64,000 nucleotides of DNA from Sphingobium sp. Cam5-1. Its GTDB lineage: Bacteria > Pseudomonadota > Alphaproteobacteria > Sphingomonadales > Sphingomonadaceae. The translations under genes and the position numbers were made by a program. The DNA is taken from the NCBI RefSeq assembly GCF_015693305.1, contig NZ_CP065138.1:248001-312000 (forward strand), read 5' to 3'. Of the stretch, positions 1 to 9,102 are shown piece after piece; position 1 is the first letter of the stretch, and each line of letters opens with the position of its first letter. A model generated the notes under the pieces. The model was not told the origin of the DNA, ran no database searches, and saw only the letters and a list, made by a program, of their open reading frames with translations.

Positions 1-806
1 CCCAGAGCCTGGACTGCGATGTCGCGGTGCTGCTCAACATCACGCCGGATCATCTCGATCGCTATAATGGCTTTGAAGGCTATGTCGCGTCGAAGGCCAG
101 GCTGTTCGCCATGCAGTCGCCGGACCATGTCGCGGTGATCGCGACGGAGGATGAATCGAGCCGGTCCATCGCGGCCCAGCCGGGCGCTCGCCGGGTAGAG
201 GTGAAGGCTGGGGACATCGATCCCGCCGCGCAGGCGAACTGGCCGTCGCTTCAGGGGCCGCACAACGCGCAGAACGCAGCGATAGCCCTCGCCGTCGCGC
301 GCGCGCTGGGCATCGATGAAGCGACGATCGAGGCCGCGCTGCAAAGCTATGCCAGCCTGCCGCACCGGATGCAGCGCGTGAAGGAGCTGAACGGCGTTCT
401 TTACGTCAACGACAGCAAGGCGACCAACCCCGCCTCGACGGCGCCCGCACTGGCGGCCTATCCGCCCGTTGACGGTCGGCCGCGCCTGCACTGGATCGTC
501 GGAGGTCTGGCAAAGACAGACAATCTGGACGAATGCGCGCCATGGTTTGGCAATGTCGCAGCCGCTTACACCATCGGCGAAGCGGGGCATATGTTCGCCG
601 ACCTGCTCAAAGACCATATGGCGGTGAATGACAGCGAGATGCTATCGGCCGCCGTTCGCCGCGCGGCGCGTGTAGCACAGCCGGGCGACGTTGTGCTGCT
701 TTCGCCAGCCTGTGCCAGTTTCGACCAATTCCGGGATTTCGAGGCGAGAGGCGATGCCTTCGTCGCGGCCGTCACGGCGCTGGAAGAAGGGGGCTTGGAC
801 GGTTAA
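1..806 (+). CDS. murD: UDP-N-acetylmuramoylalanine--D-glutamate ligase, 3' part
   Basis: MurD adds D-glutamate to UDP-MurNAc-L-alanine in the cytoplasm. The gene is cut by the left window edge; the reading frame is already open at base 3 and reads into the window without a stop, so the GTG at 27 is not the true start. About 267 C-terminal residues are present. They include the Mur-ligase central-domain motif NITPDHLDRY, the NDSKATNP segment and the C-terminal LSPACASFDQF motif that MurD enzymes carry. It lies 33 bases before ftsW, in the usual dcw order. The call is firm; only the N-terminal nucleotide-binding part is missing. Confidence 0.96.
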   Translation, partial: QSLDCDVAVLLNITPDHLDRYNGFEGYVASKARLFAMQSPDHVAVIATEDESSRSIAAQPGARRVEVKAGDIDPAAQANWPSLQGPHNAQNAAIALAVARALGIDEATIEAALQSYASLPHRMQRVKELNGVLYVNDSKATNPASTAPALAAYPPVDGRPRLHWIVGGLAKTDNLDECAPWFGNVAAAYTIGEAGHMFADLLKDHMAVNDSEMLSAAVRRAARVAQPGDVVLLSPACASFDQFRDFEARGDAFVAAVTALEEGGLDG

Positions 807-839
807 GGGCTGCGCAGGGGCGAAGAAGGGGCGATTATA

Positions 840-2042
840 ATGTTCAGGGCAGGCGAACTGGTGAAGGGGTTCAAGAACCGCACCGTTCCGCGCGAGCGTA
901 CGGCCCTGGCCATCTGGTTTTGGGAGATTGATCGCGTTCTTCTCTCGCTGATCGTCGCGCTGATGGCGATCGGTCTGGTTGCCGTCGCGGCGGCTTCCCC
1001 CGTAGCGGCGATCGATCGTTCGACCAGCAGTGTCTCAGTCACGCCGCTCATCTATTTCTATCGCCAGCTTATGTGGGTCTTCATCGGTCTGCCGATCATG
1101 CTGGTCATATCGATGTTGCCCCGGCAGCAGGCCCGGCGGTTGGCCATGTTCATGACCGCCTTTTTCATCGTGATGTTGCTGTGCGTGCCGATCCTGGGAT
1201 CGACGGTGAACGGCGCGCGGCGATGGATCGACCTGCCCGGCTTCCGCTTTCAGCCTTCGGAATTTCTGAAGCCTGTCTACGTCGTCACCATGGCCTGGCT
1301 GCTTTCGCTGCGGGGCAAGGACATGTCCTTGCCGGTCATTCCGCTGACCGGCGTGTTGACGCTGTTGATCGCGGCGATCCTGATGAAGCAGCCGGACTTT
1401 GGCCAGACGGTGATCTTCCTCGCTTGCTGGGGCTGCCTGTTGCTGCTGTCCGGCGTGTCGATGCGGTTCATCGGCATGATGGGTGGCGTGGCGCTGGCTG
1501 GCCTGATCGCGATGTACATGTTCTACGAAAATGGTCGTCAGCGCATCAATGACTTCCTTGGCATCGGCGTCGCGCAGGATACAGGGCCGGACCAGACTGA
1601 GCTGGCGTTTCGCACGATCACCCATGGCGGCTTCACAGGGGTGGGGCCGGGTGGCGGCCAGGAGAAATTCCGCCTGCCCGAAGCGCACACCGACTATATC
1701 TTTTCCGTGATCGGTGAAGAGTTCGGGCTGCTCGCCTGCATCGGCATCGCCTGCGTTTACCTGGCGATCGTCGTCCGCGTGCTGCTGCGCATGCTGGACG
1801 AGGATGATAATTTTACGATCCTGGCCGCAGCGGGCCTTACAACGCAGTTCGGGTTGCAGGCGATCATCAATATGGGCGTCAATGCCCAGATATTTCCTTC
1901 GAAGGGCATGACGCTGCCCTTTATCAGCTATGGCGGCTCCTCTATGCTGGCCCTTTGTATCGGGGTCGGCCTGCTGCTTGCGTTCACACGGCGCAATCCC
2001 TTCATGGGGCGGCATACCGTCGTCAAATGGAGTGGTCGATGA
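840..2042 (+). CDS. ftsW: SEDS-family septal peptidoglycan glycosyltransferase FtsW
   Basis: FtsW polymerises lipid II at the division septum together with its partner penicillin-binding protein. The 400-residue product is a multi-spanning inner-membrane protein with about ten hydrophobic segments after a short basic cytoplasmic start. SEDS hallmarks are visible: FRFQPSEFLKP in the middle, HTDYIFSVIGEEFG in the large periplasmic loop region, and MTLPFISYGGSSM near the C terminus. Its TGA stop overlaps the murG ATG (ATGA at 2039-2042), which implies translational coupling. The start is preceded by a GA-rich stretch. FtsW rather than RodA is chosen because of the dcw cluster position. Confidence 0.96.
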   Translation: MFRAGELVKGFKNRTVPRERTALAIWFWEIDRVLLSLIVALMAIGLVAVAAASPVAAIDRSTSSVSVTPLIYFYRQLMWVFIGLPIMLVISMLPRQQARRLAMFMTAFFIVMLLCVPILGSTVNGARRWIDLPGFRFQPSEFLKPVYVVTMAWLLSLRGKDMSLPVIPLTGVLTLLIAAILMKQPDFGQTVIFLACWGCLLLLSGVSMRFIGMMGGVALAGLIAMYMFYENGRQRINDFLGIGVAQDTGPDQTELAFRTITHGGFTGVGPGGGQEKFRLPEAHTDYIFSVIGEEFGLLACIGIACVYLAIVVRVLLRMLDEDDNFTILAAAGLTTQFGLQAIINMGVNAQIFPSKGMTLPFISYGGSSMLALCIGVGLLLAFTRRNPFMGRHTVVKWSGR

Positions 2043-3205
2043 GCATTTCCCGTCACTTCGTCCTCGCCGCAGGTGGGACGGGCGGTCACATGATTCCGGC
2101 GCATGCCGTGGCCGAAGAGTTGATGGCGCGCGGCCACCATGTTGCTTTGGTCACGGATGAACGCGGCGCTAAGATCCCCGGCATCTTCGATCGCGCGCAG
2201 GTGCATGTCCTGCCCGCTGGCCGCATGACGAAAAACCCGAAAAGCTGGCTGGGCGCGCTTAAGGCCATTCTTGCAGGCCGCGCCATGGCCCGCCGCCTTA
2301 ACGAGACCTTCCGCCCCACCGCTGTCGTCGGCTTTGGCGGCTATCCCGCCATGCCTGCGCTGTTGGGTGCACTGGCGGACGGCATCCCGACCGCCATCCA
2401 CGAACAGAATGCCGTGCTGGGCCGGGTCAACCGTTTTCTCGCCCGTCGCGTCGATGCGATCGCTACGGCTTACCCGAAGGTGGAGCGCCTGCGCGACAAA
2501 TATGCGGGCAAGGTGCATCTCGTCGGCAACCCGGTCCGTGAGGAAGTGAAGGCGCTGCGGGACGAGGAATTCCCGGCGCTGACAGACGAAAGCGTATTCC
2601 GCGTGCTCGTGATCGGCGGCAGCCAGGGCGCCAGCATCCTCTCTTCTGTCGTGCCGGATGGCCTTGGCATGTTGCCGCTCAGCCTGCGCCGCCGTTTGCA
2701 GGTGACGCAGCAATGCCGCGCCGAAGATATCGAGCGGGTGCGGCGCTTCTATGCCGATCTTGAGATTCCGGCGGATTTGGCAACCTATTTCAACGATGTG
2801 CCGGAAAAACTGAGCTGGTCGCATCTGGTGATCGCTCGCGCGGGTGCTTCGACGCTGGCGGAACTTACCTGTGCGGGCCGTCCCGCCATCCTCGTCCCGC
2901 TGCCGAGCGCGATGGACGACCATCAGACCGTCAACGCGCGCGAGATGACGGAAGCAGGCGGCGCGCGGACGATCCCGCAGTCGCGCTTCACCGCCGTGGA
3001 ACTGGCCAAGCAGATGCAGAAGATGGCGATGGAACCGGGCGCGCTTCAGAACGCAGCCAAGCGCGCCCGTGCCTGTGGCCGTCCCAATGCGGCGCGCGAC
3101 ATGGCCGACCTACTTGAAAGCATCGGCCCCGCGCCGATCATGAACGATCCTTTGAAAGTCGGCCCGGTGCCGACCAGTTTAAATTTGCAGGGCGTCCCTG
3201 CATGA
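2039..3205 (+). CDS. murG: UDP-GlcNAc--lipid I N-acetylglucosaminyltransferase MurG
   Basis: MurG transfers GlcNAc onto lipid I to make lipid II at the inner face of the cytoplasmic membrane. The 388-residue product begins [18 protein letters not shown]; the glycine-rich GGTGGH loop is the family's N-terminal signature, GGSQGA marks the second Rossmann domain, and [11 protein letters not shown] is the donor-sugar site. An in-frame upstream ATG at 1955 lies inside ftsW and is rejected in favour of 2039, which overlaps the ftsW stop. After the stop comes a palindromic repeat, not the usual tight junction to murC. Confidence 0.96.
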   Translation: MSISRHFVLAAGGTGGHMIPAHAVAEELMARGHHVALVTDERGAKIPGIFDRAQVHVLPAGRMTKNPKSWLGALKAILAGRAMARRLNETFRPTAVVGFGGYPAMPALLGALADGIPTAIHEQNAVLGRVNRFLARRVDAIATAYPKVERLRDKYAGKVHLVGNPVREEVKALRDEEFPALTDESVFRVLVIGGSQGASILSSVVPDGLGMLPLSLRRRLQVTQQCRAEDIERVRRFYADLEIPADLATYFNDVPEKLSWSHLVIARAGASTLAELTCAGRPAILVPLPSAMDDHQTVNAREMTEAGGARTIPQSRFTAVELAKQMQKMAMEPGALQNAAKRARACGRPNAARDMADLLESIGPAPIMNDPLKVGPVPTSLNLQGVPA

Positions 3206-3222
3206 TGAGTACCCACCTCTCC

Positions 3223-3302
3223 CCGTTCGGGCTGAGCCTGTCGAAGCCCTTTTCTTCCGTGAAGCAAGAAGTGAAGCCCTTCGACAAGTTCTGGGCGAAC
3301 GG
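3223..3302. repeat. Inverted-repeat element (family A) between murG and murC
   Basis: Two arms of about 29 bases, 3223-3251 and 3274-3302, are imperfect reverse complements. The left arm carries the core GGGCTGAGCCTGTCGAAG; the right arm carries CCTTCGACAAGTTCTGGGC. The loop is about 22 bases. In mur mRNA this would fold into a long hairpin just before the murC ribosome binding site. Related copies are at 19529, 29433, 35299 and 63032 in this window. The unit resembles REP-like palindromes dispersed in sphingomonad genomes. Confidence 0.85.
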
Positions 3303-3326
3303 ATGTTTGTACAAGGAATCCCGCGC

Positions 3327-4748
3327 ATGAAGGGTGTCGGCACCGACATCGGCACGATCCATTTCATCGGCATTGGCGGCATCGGCATGTCCGGCATCGC
3401 CGAGGTGATGCACAATCTGGGTTACAAGGTTCAGGGTTCCGACGTGGCCGAGGGCTATGTCGTCGAAGGGCTGCGCAAAAAGGGCATCGACGTGATGATC
3501 GGTCATAAGGCCGAAAATCTGGGCGACGCCGCCGTGGTCGTGACGTCGACCGCGATCAAGAAGGGCAATCCGGAAGTCGATCTGGCGCTGGAGAAGCGGG
3601 TGCCCGTCATTCGCCGCGCGGAAATGCTGGCCGAGCTGATGCGCCTGAAATCCACGGTCGCTGTCGCGGGCACCCATGGCAAGACCACAACCACCTCGAT
3701 GGTCGCGGCGCTGCTGGACGCTGGCGGGGTGGACCCGACCGTCATCAACGGCGGCATCATCAACAGCTATGGCTCCAACGCCCGCCTTGGCAAAAGCGAC
3801 TGGATGGTGGTGGAGGCCGATGAGAGCGACGGCAGCTTCCTGCGCTTGGACGGCACGTTGGCGGTCGTCACCAACATCGATCCCGAGCATCTCGACCATT
3901 ATGGCAGCTTCGACAAGGTGAAGGACGCCTTCGTCGAGTTTGTCGAAAATGTGCCCTTCTACGGCGCGGCGATGCTCTGCCTTGACCATCCGGAGGTGCA
4001 GGCAATCCTGCCGCGTGTGCAGGACCGGCGCATCGTCACCTATGGTTTCTCGGCCCAGGCCGATATTCGCGGCGAAAATGTGCAGCCCATCCCCGGCGGC
4101 AACCGCTTCGATGTGCAAATCCGCGAGCGCGACGGTTCGCTCCGCCGGATCGAAGGTGTCGAAATGCCGATGCCCGGCCGCCATAATGTGCTGAACGCCA
4201 TGGCGGCGATCGGCGTGGCGCTGCAGATGGGCATCGATGACGCGACGATCCAGACGGGCTTTGCCAAGTTCGGCGGGGTGAAGCGCCGCTTTACCAAGGT
4301 TGGCGAAATCCCAGCGGGGCAGGGGGTCGCGACCGTCATCGACGATTATGGCCACCACCCGGTCGAGATCAAGGCGGTGCTCGCCGCCGCGCGCGAGGGC
4401 GCCAAGGGCCGCGTCATCGCCGTGGTTCAGCCGCATCGCTTCACGCGCCTCCGCGACCTGATGGACGAGTTCCAGCAGGCGTTCAACGATGCCGATGTCG
4501 TTTATGCCGCCCCCGTCTATCCGGCCGGGGAACAGCCGATCGAAGGCGTGGACAGCGCCGAGCTGGTCGCGGGCCTGAAGCGTCGGGGGCATCGCCACGC
4601 CGCGACGGTCGAGGGCGCGGATGATCTGGCCCGGGTTATCGCTGATGATCTTCAGGCTGACGATATGATCATCTGCCTTGGCGCGGGTGACATCACCAAA
4701 TGGGCCGCAGGTCTGGCACCGGCCGTCGCGGCGAAAGAAGCCGCCTGA
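3327..4748 (+). CDS. murC: UDP-N-acetylmuramate--L-alanine ligase MurC
   Basis: MurC attaches L-alanine to UDP-MurNAc, the first amino acid of the stem peptide. The product is 473 residues. It shows the N-terminal Rossmann motif [16 protein letters not shown], the ATP-binding loop [11 protein letters not shown], and [10 protein letters not shown]. The start at 3327 is preferred over the in-frame ATG at 3303 because AAGGA at 3313-3317 sits nine bases upstream, while 3303 directly abuts the palindromic repeat and has no ribosome binding site. The C-terminal Mur-ligase domain is complete. Confidence 0.96.
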   Translation: MKGVGTDIGTIHFIGIGGIGMSGIAEVMHNLGYKVQGSDVAEGYVVEGLRKKGIDVMIGHKAENLGDAAVVVTSTAIKKGNPEVDLALEKRVPVIRRAEMLAELMRLKSTVAVAGTHGKTTTTSMVAALLDAGGVDPTVINGGIINSYGSNARLGKSDWMVVEADESDGSFLRLDGTLAVVTNIDPEHLDHYGSFDKVKDAFVEFVENVPFYGAAMLCLDHPEVQAILPRVQDRRIVTYGFSAQADIRGENVQPIPGGNRFDVQIRERDGSLRRIEGVEMPMPGRHNVLNAMAAIGVALQMGIDDATIQTGFAKFGGVKRRFTKVGEIPAGQGVATVIDDYGHHPVEIKAVLAAAREGAKGRVIAVVQPHRFTRLRDLMDEFQQAFNDADVVYAAPVYPAGEQPIEGVDSAELVAGLKRRGHRHAATVEGADDLARVIADDLQADDMIICLGAGDITKWAAGLAPAVAAKEAA

Positions 4749-4785
4749 TGCGCCTGCCCCAAACCTTCGCGCTGGGAGTATCGGG

Positions 4786-5688
4786 TTGACCACGACAGTG
4801 GCACCCCTGCCTGCTGTTCGCGGGTCGTTGAAGGCTGACGCGCCGCTGGCTCCGCTCGTCTGGTTCAAGGCGGGCGGTGTCGCGCAGTGGCTGTTCGAGC
4901 CCAAGGATGCTGAGGATTTGTCGGACTTCCTTGCCGGTCTCGATCCGGCCGTCCCGGTGATGGCGCTTGGTCTTGGCTCCAACCTGATCGTGCGCGACGG
5001 AGGCGTTCCGGGCGTCGTCGTGCGTCTGGGCAAACCCTTCGCGAAGGTGGAACAGATCGACGCCACCGCGATCCGCTGTGGGGGAGGGGCGTCCGGTATC
5101 CTCGTGTCCTCAACCGCGCGGGATGCGGGCATTGCGGGGCTTGAGTTTTTGCGCTCGATCCCCGGCACGGTGGGCGGTTTCGTGCGAATGAATGGCGGCG
5201 CTTACGGGCGCGAAACCTGCGACATTCTGGTCGAGTGCGACGTGGTACTGCGTTTCGGCGAGCGGGTGACGCTGCCGCTCGACGCCTTGGGCTATACCTA
5301 TCGGCACAGCACTCTGCCCGAAGGCGCGGTGGTGGTCAGCGCCGTGTTCCGGGGTGTTCCCGGTGATCCAGCCGCTATTCAGGCCGAGATGGATCGCATC
5401 GCCGCCGCGCGCGAGGAAAGCCAGCCGCTCCGCAGCAAGACTGGCGGATCGACCTTCAAGAATCCGGATGGTCACAAGGCCTGGGCGCTGGTCGATGAGG
5501 CGGGCTGCCGGGGACTGCAATTGGGTGGCGCTCAGGTTTCGGAAAAGCATACCAACTTCCTGCTCAACCTTGGCGACGCCACAAGCTCCGACATCGAGGC
5601 GCTAGGTGAGGAAGTTCGCCGCCGGGTGAAGGCAAAGAGCGGTATCGAGCTTGAATGGGAAATTCAGCGGGTGGGGGTGAGGACGTGA
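4786..5688 (+). CDS. murB: UDP-N-acetylenolpyruvoylglucosamine reductase MurB
   Basis: MurB is the FAD- and NADPH-dependent enzyme that reduces UDP-GlcNAc-enolpyruvate to UDP-MurNAc. Motifs seen are the FAD-binding GLGSNLIVRDGG, the RSIPGTVGG segment, and GGSTFKNPDG, which contains the serine used as proton donor in the family. The open frame extends upstream to 4678 inside murC, but a TTG at 4786 with GGGAG at 4774-4778 is the best start and gives about 300 residues, normal for the family. The rare TTG start may lower expression relative to its neighbours. Confidence 0.93.
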   Translation: MTTTVAPLPAVRGSLKADAPLAPLVWFKAGGVAQWLFEPKDAEDLSDFLAGLDPAVPVMALGLGSNLIVRDGGVPGVVVRLGKPFAKVEQIDATAIRCGGGASGILVSSTARDAGIAGLEFLRSIPGTVGGFVRMNGGAYGRETCDILVECDVVLRFGERVTLPLDALGYTYRHSTLPEGAVVVSAVFRGVPGDPAAIQAEMDRIAAAREESQPLRSKTGGSTFKNPDGHKAWALVDEAGCRGLQLGGAQVSEKHTNFLLNLGDATSSDIEALGEEVRRRVKAKSGIELEWEIQRVGVRT

Positions 5689-5702
5689 CCCGCGCCGCCT
5701 TC

Positions 5703-5783
5703 CCGTCATCCCAGCGGCCCGAAGGGCGGCGCCAGCCAACGCTGGGATCTCCTTCCTCCTTCCCAGCTTTCGCTGAGATGACG
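5703..5783. repeat. Palindromic intergenic repeat (family B)
   Basis: The murB-ddl gap holds outer arms CCGTCATCCCAGC (5703-5715) and CGCTGAGATGACG (5771-5783), with an internal GCTGGGATCTCC (5741-5752) that can also pair with the left arm. This matches the GTCATCCCAGC type of dispersed palindrome common in alphaproteobacteria. It lies inside the mur operon and could fold in the mRNA. No other copy of this family was noticed in the window. Confidence 0.7.
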
Positions 5784-5809
5784 AATATAATTGATCCGGA
5801 GTTCTACAA

Positions 5810-6769
5810 ATGACCCGTGGCCCCTGGCATGTCGCCGTCCTCATGGGAGGCTGGTCCGCCGAGCGCCCAGTGTCGCTGATGAGCGGCGAGGGTGTTGCAA
5901 AGGCACTGGAATCGCGTGGGCATCAGGTCACGCGGATCGACATGGACCACAATGTCGCAGCCCGTCTCGCCGAAACCAAAGCGGATGTTGTGTTCAACGC
6001 GCTTCATGGCGTGCCGGGCGAGGATGGCACGGTGCAAGGCATGATGGACCTAATGGGCCTCACCTACACCCATTCGGGCCTTGCTACCTCTGTGATCGCG
6101 ATCGACAAGCAGCTGACCAAGCAGGCGCTCGTGCCCCAAGGCATCCCAATGCCCGGCGGTCACATCGTTGACAGCGCCAGCCTGTTCGAAGCCGATCCCT
6201 TGCCACGCCCCTATGTGGTGAAGCCGGTCAATGAAGGCAGCTCCGTCGGCGTCGCCATCGTCACGCAGGACGGCAATTATGGGTCGCCCATCGGCCGTGA
6301 TGTGGAAGGCCCTTGGCAGCATTTCGATCAGCTGCTCGCCGAGCCTTATATCCGGGGCCGGGAGCTAACCACCGCCGTTCTGGGCGATGAGGCTCTGTTG
6401 GTAACCGAATTGCGTCCTAAGAGCGGCTTCTATGATTTCGACGCCAAATATACCGACGGCATGACCGAACATGTCTGCCCGGCCGAAATTCCGAACGACA
6501 TCGGCGAAGCGTGCAAGGCGATCGCCCTGCGCGCGCATCAGCTTCTGGGCTGCAAGGGCGCTTCGCGATCCGATTTCCGCTGGGATGATACGCAGGGGGT
6601 AGAGGGGCTCTACCTTCTGGAGGTGAACACCCAGCCCGGCATGACGCCGCTCAGCCTCGTGCCGGAGCAGGCGGCGAAACTGGGCATTGACTATGCCGAG
6701 CTGGTCGAGCGTATTGTCGAGGATGCGCTGATGCAGAAACAGGGCGCTAAGGGGGCAGGGCATGGCTGA
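5810..6769 (+). CDS. ddl: D-alanine--D-alanine ligase
   Basis: Ddl joins two D-alanines for the end of the peptidoglycan stem peptide. The 319-residue ATP-grasp enzyme shows FNALHGVPGEDGTVQG, the ATP-binding KPVNEGSSVGV loop and the metal-binding LEVNTQPGMTPLSL motif near the C terminus. GGAG about ten bases upstream supports the ATG at 5810. Its end overlaps the ftsQ start by eight bases, the usual ddl-ftsQ coupling in the dcw cluster. Confidence 0.95.
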   Translation: MTRGPWHVAVLMGGWSAERPVSLMSGEGVAKALESRGHQVTRIDMDHNVAARLAETKADVVFNALHGVPGEDGTVQGMMDLMGLTYTHSGLATSVIAIDKQLTKQALVPQGIPMPGGHIVDSASLFEADPLPRPYVVKPVNEGSSVGVAIVTQDGNYGSPIGRDVEGPWQHFDQLLAEPYIRGRELTTAVLGDEALLVTELRPKSGFYDFDAKYTDGMTEHVCPAEIPNDIGEACKAIALRAHQLLGCKGASRSDFRWDDTQGVEGLYLLEVNTQPGMTPLSLVPEQAAKLGIDYAELVERIVEDALMQKQGAKGAGHG

Positions 6770-7700
6770 AGCACGCATCCGACGCGGAGGGACGGCGCGG
6801 CTGACGCGCACGGCCGGACCCCGCAGCCGCAATGGATCGGGTCGGGGCAAGCCGGGCAAGCGTCGTTCCTGGTTCGGCCGCATGCTGCACGCGCTTCCGG
6901 TGAGCGAAGACACGCTGCAACGCATGGCGAGCTGGGCCATCGTGGGCATCGTCGTCGCTGCCGTCGGTGGCATCGCCATGCTGCTGGGCGTGCCAGCGAT
7001 CGCCGGGCAGAAGGCGGCGGAGGTCGCAGCCAATGCCGGTTTCGAAGTGCAGAAGGTCGAAGTGCGCGGCGTTGAGCGCATGGACGAACTGCCGGTCTAT
7101 AATATCGCGCTGGGTCAGGTGGACCGCTCCATGCTGTCGCTCGACCTGCCCAAGGTCCGCGACGAAATGCTGAAGCTCGGCTGGGTCAAGGACGCGCGCA
7201 TTTCGCGGCGCCTGCCGGACACGCTGGTGGTCGATATTGTGGAGCGCGATCCGGTCGCTGTGTGGCAGCATGATGGGCAGTTGCACTTGATCGATGTTCA
7301 GGGCGTGGTGCTTCAGTCCGTGTCTACGGATGCGATGCCGGACTTGCCGCTGGTCGTCGGCCCCGACGCGAACCGCCAGACGGCGGGCCTCAACAAGCTT
7401 ATGGAAAATGCGCCCGCGCTGAAGCCCATGCTGGCCGGTGCGACCTGGGTCGGGAACCGCCGCTGGGATTTGCGCTTTCAGTCCGGCGAAACGCTTTCGC
7501 TGCCTGAAGGAGACAGGGCCTCTGCGACCGCGCTCGTCAATTTCGCGCGCATGGACGGCGTCAATCGCCTGCTGGGCCGCGGCATCGTGAAGTTTGATAT
7601 GCGCGATCCTGATCGCTTCATCCTGCGCCTGCCGCAGAACCAGGTGAGCGATAAAGCCGAAGTAAGTGCTCCCGCCGCGCCTCAGGGCGAGGAAGGCTGA
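6762..7700 (+). CDS. ftsQ: Cell division protein FtsQ
   Basis: FtsQ is the bitopic divisome scaffold that recruits FtsB/FtsL. The 312-residue product has an Arg/Gly-rich cytoplasmic tail of about 60 residues, one transmembrane helix (about residues 54-83), then a POTRA domain starting around FEVQKVEVRGVERMDELPVY and an FtsQ beta domain. The last residues are Ala/Pro-rich. The long basic tail is typical of alphaproteobacterial FtsQ. It overlaps ddl and is five bases before ftsA. Confidence 0.93.
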   Translation: MAEARIRRGGTARLTRTAGPRSRNGSGRGKPGKRRSWFGRMLHALPVSEDTLQRMASWAIVGIVVAAVGGIAMLLGVPAIAGQKAAEVAANAGFEVQKVEVRGVERMDELPVYNIALGQVDRSMLSLDLPKVRDEMLKLGWVKDARISRRLPDTLVVDIVERDPVAVWQHDGQLHLIDVQGVVLQSVSTDAMPDLPLVVGPDANRQTAGLNKLMENAPALKPMLAGATWVGNRRWDLRFQSGETLSLPEGDRASATALVNFARMDGVNRLLGRGIVKFDMRDPDRFILRLPQNQVSDKAEVSAPAAPQGEEG

Positions 7701-7705
7701 CGCGC

Positions 7706-8992
7706 ATGGGCCAGCCCAAGGTCGATAAACTCGTCACCGCGATCGACATCGGATCGTGGAAGGTTTCCGCGCTCATCGCTGGCCGGACCGAGACGGGCGA
7801 ACTCGCGATATTGGGCACGGGCCAACGGGAAAGCCGTGGCGTCCGGCGGGGCTTCATCGCCGACATGGAGCGCACCGAACTGGCCGTGCGCGAAACGGTC
7901 GAGCAGGCGGAGCGCGTCGCTGGCATCAATATCGAAGATGTGTGGGTCAGCTTCTCTGGCGGAAGCCTCGTCAGCGACGTTGTGACGGTCGAGCGCGATA
8001 TGGGCGGCTATCGCGTAGAGCAGCCCGATATCGATGATCTGCTCGCGACGGGCCAGCAGGGCATCGATCCCGATGGGCGGGTCATCCTTCATGCCCAGCC
8101 CACCTGCTTCACGATCAACGGCAAGGTGCCGGTGAAAAAGCCGCTCGGCATGCATGCCGACCTGCTCGGCGTCGATATCCATGTCGTGCTGGCGGACGGC
8201 GCGCCGCTCGCCAACCTCGACCTGTGCGTGCGCGGGGCCTATCTCAACGTCAATTCGATTGTCGCTTCGCCGATCGCGACAGGCCTTGCTTGCCTTTCCG
8301 AAGAGGAAAGGGACCTCGGCGTTGCGCTGGTGGAATTGGGCGCGGGCGTGACCAATGTCTCCCTCTATGCGGGCGGCATGCTGGTTGGCTTGCACAGCAT
8401 TCCGATCGGCGCCTCGGACATCACCGACGACATCGCCTCAGCCTTCGGCATTCGCCGCAGCCAGGCCGAGCGGATCAAATGTTTCTATGGTTCGGCGATG
8501 CAGAACCGCCGCGATTTTCGCGAGATGATCGAGATCGCCGCGCCTCATGGAGACGTGGCCGTGCCGGGACAGAGCGCTGGTCCGAACGCGGACGGCGGCA
8601 AGATAACGCGCGCCGCGCTGGTCGCCGTGATTTGCGAACGGCTGAACCAGTTGATGACGGAGATTAACGCGGCGCTCGCGGGGATGGGCTTCAATACGCC
8701 GACGGGACGCCAAGTCGTGCTGACCGGTGGCGGTGCGGAAATGAAGGGCATTGCCGACTATGCGCAGGGTGCGCTGGGCCGGGCCGTCCGGATCGGCAGG
8801 CCGCGTGGATTGGCTGCGCTGCCAGAGGCGCATAGCGGCCCTGCCTTCGCAACGCTCGCCGGTCTGGCGCTTTACGGCGCATCAAACCCGGTTGACCTTA
8901 GAACGATAGCGCCTGCGCCACAAACCGTTCATCGTATCAACGCACCGCAATGGTGGCAGCGGATGGTGCGGGCGATGAAGACAAACTATTGA
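7706..8992 (+). CDS. ftsA: Cell division protein FtsA
   Basis: FtsA is the actin-like ATPase that anchors FtsZ to the membrane. The 428-residue protein has the phosphate-1 motif TAIDIGSWKVSALI at its N terminus, an ATPase fold with LVELGAGVTNVSLY, and GGGAEMKGI in the phosphate-2 region. The C terminus ends in an amphipathic stretch, PQWWQRMVRAMK, which fits the membrane-targeting helix. It follows ftsQ by five bases and is separated from ftsZ by 110 bases. Confidence 0.95.
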   Translation: MGQPKVDKLVTAIDIGSWKVSALIAGRTETGELAILGTGQRESRGVRRGFIADMERTELAVRETVEQAERVAGINIEDVWVSFSGGSLVSDVVTVERDMGGYRVEQPDIDDLLATGQQGIDPDGRVILHAQPTCFTINGKVPVKKPLGMHADLLGVDIHVVLADGAPLANLDLCVRGAYLNVNSIVASPIATGLACLSEEERDLGVALVELGAGVTNVSLYAGGMLVGLHSIPIGASDITDDIASAFGIRRSQAERIKCFYGSAMQNRRDFREMIEIAAPHGDVAVPGQSAGPNADGGKITRAALVAVICERLNQLMTEINAALAGMGFNTPTGRQVVLTGGGAEMKGIADYAQGALGRAVRIGRPRGLAALPEAHSGPAFATLAGLALYGASNPVDLRTIAPAPQTVHRINAPQWWQRMVRAMKTNY

Positions 8993-9102
8993 ATAAATCT
9001 AAAGCCAGACGAACTTTGCTAGTGAAATACGCTATTTTCTGTTGCATTAACTTTCGATGACAGTTTCGCTCATGTCGCCGAAGCTGGAGGGAGCTAGAAT
9101 TT

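Noticed and set aside
3138..5168. A 676-residue open frame on the minus strand opposite murC and murB
   Set aside because: High-G+C shadow of two clear genes, with no recognisable domain and poor codon pattern.
8993..9102. CtrA boxes before ftsZ
   Set aside because: One TTAA is present, but no second one at the seven-base spacing.
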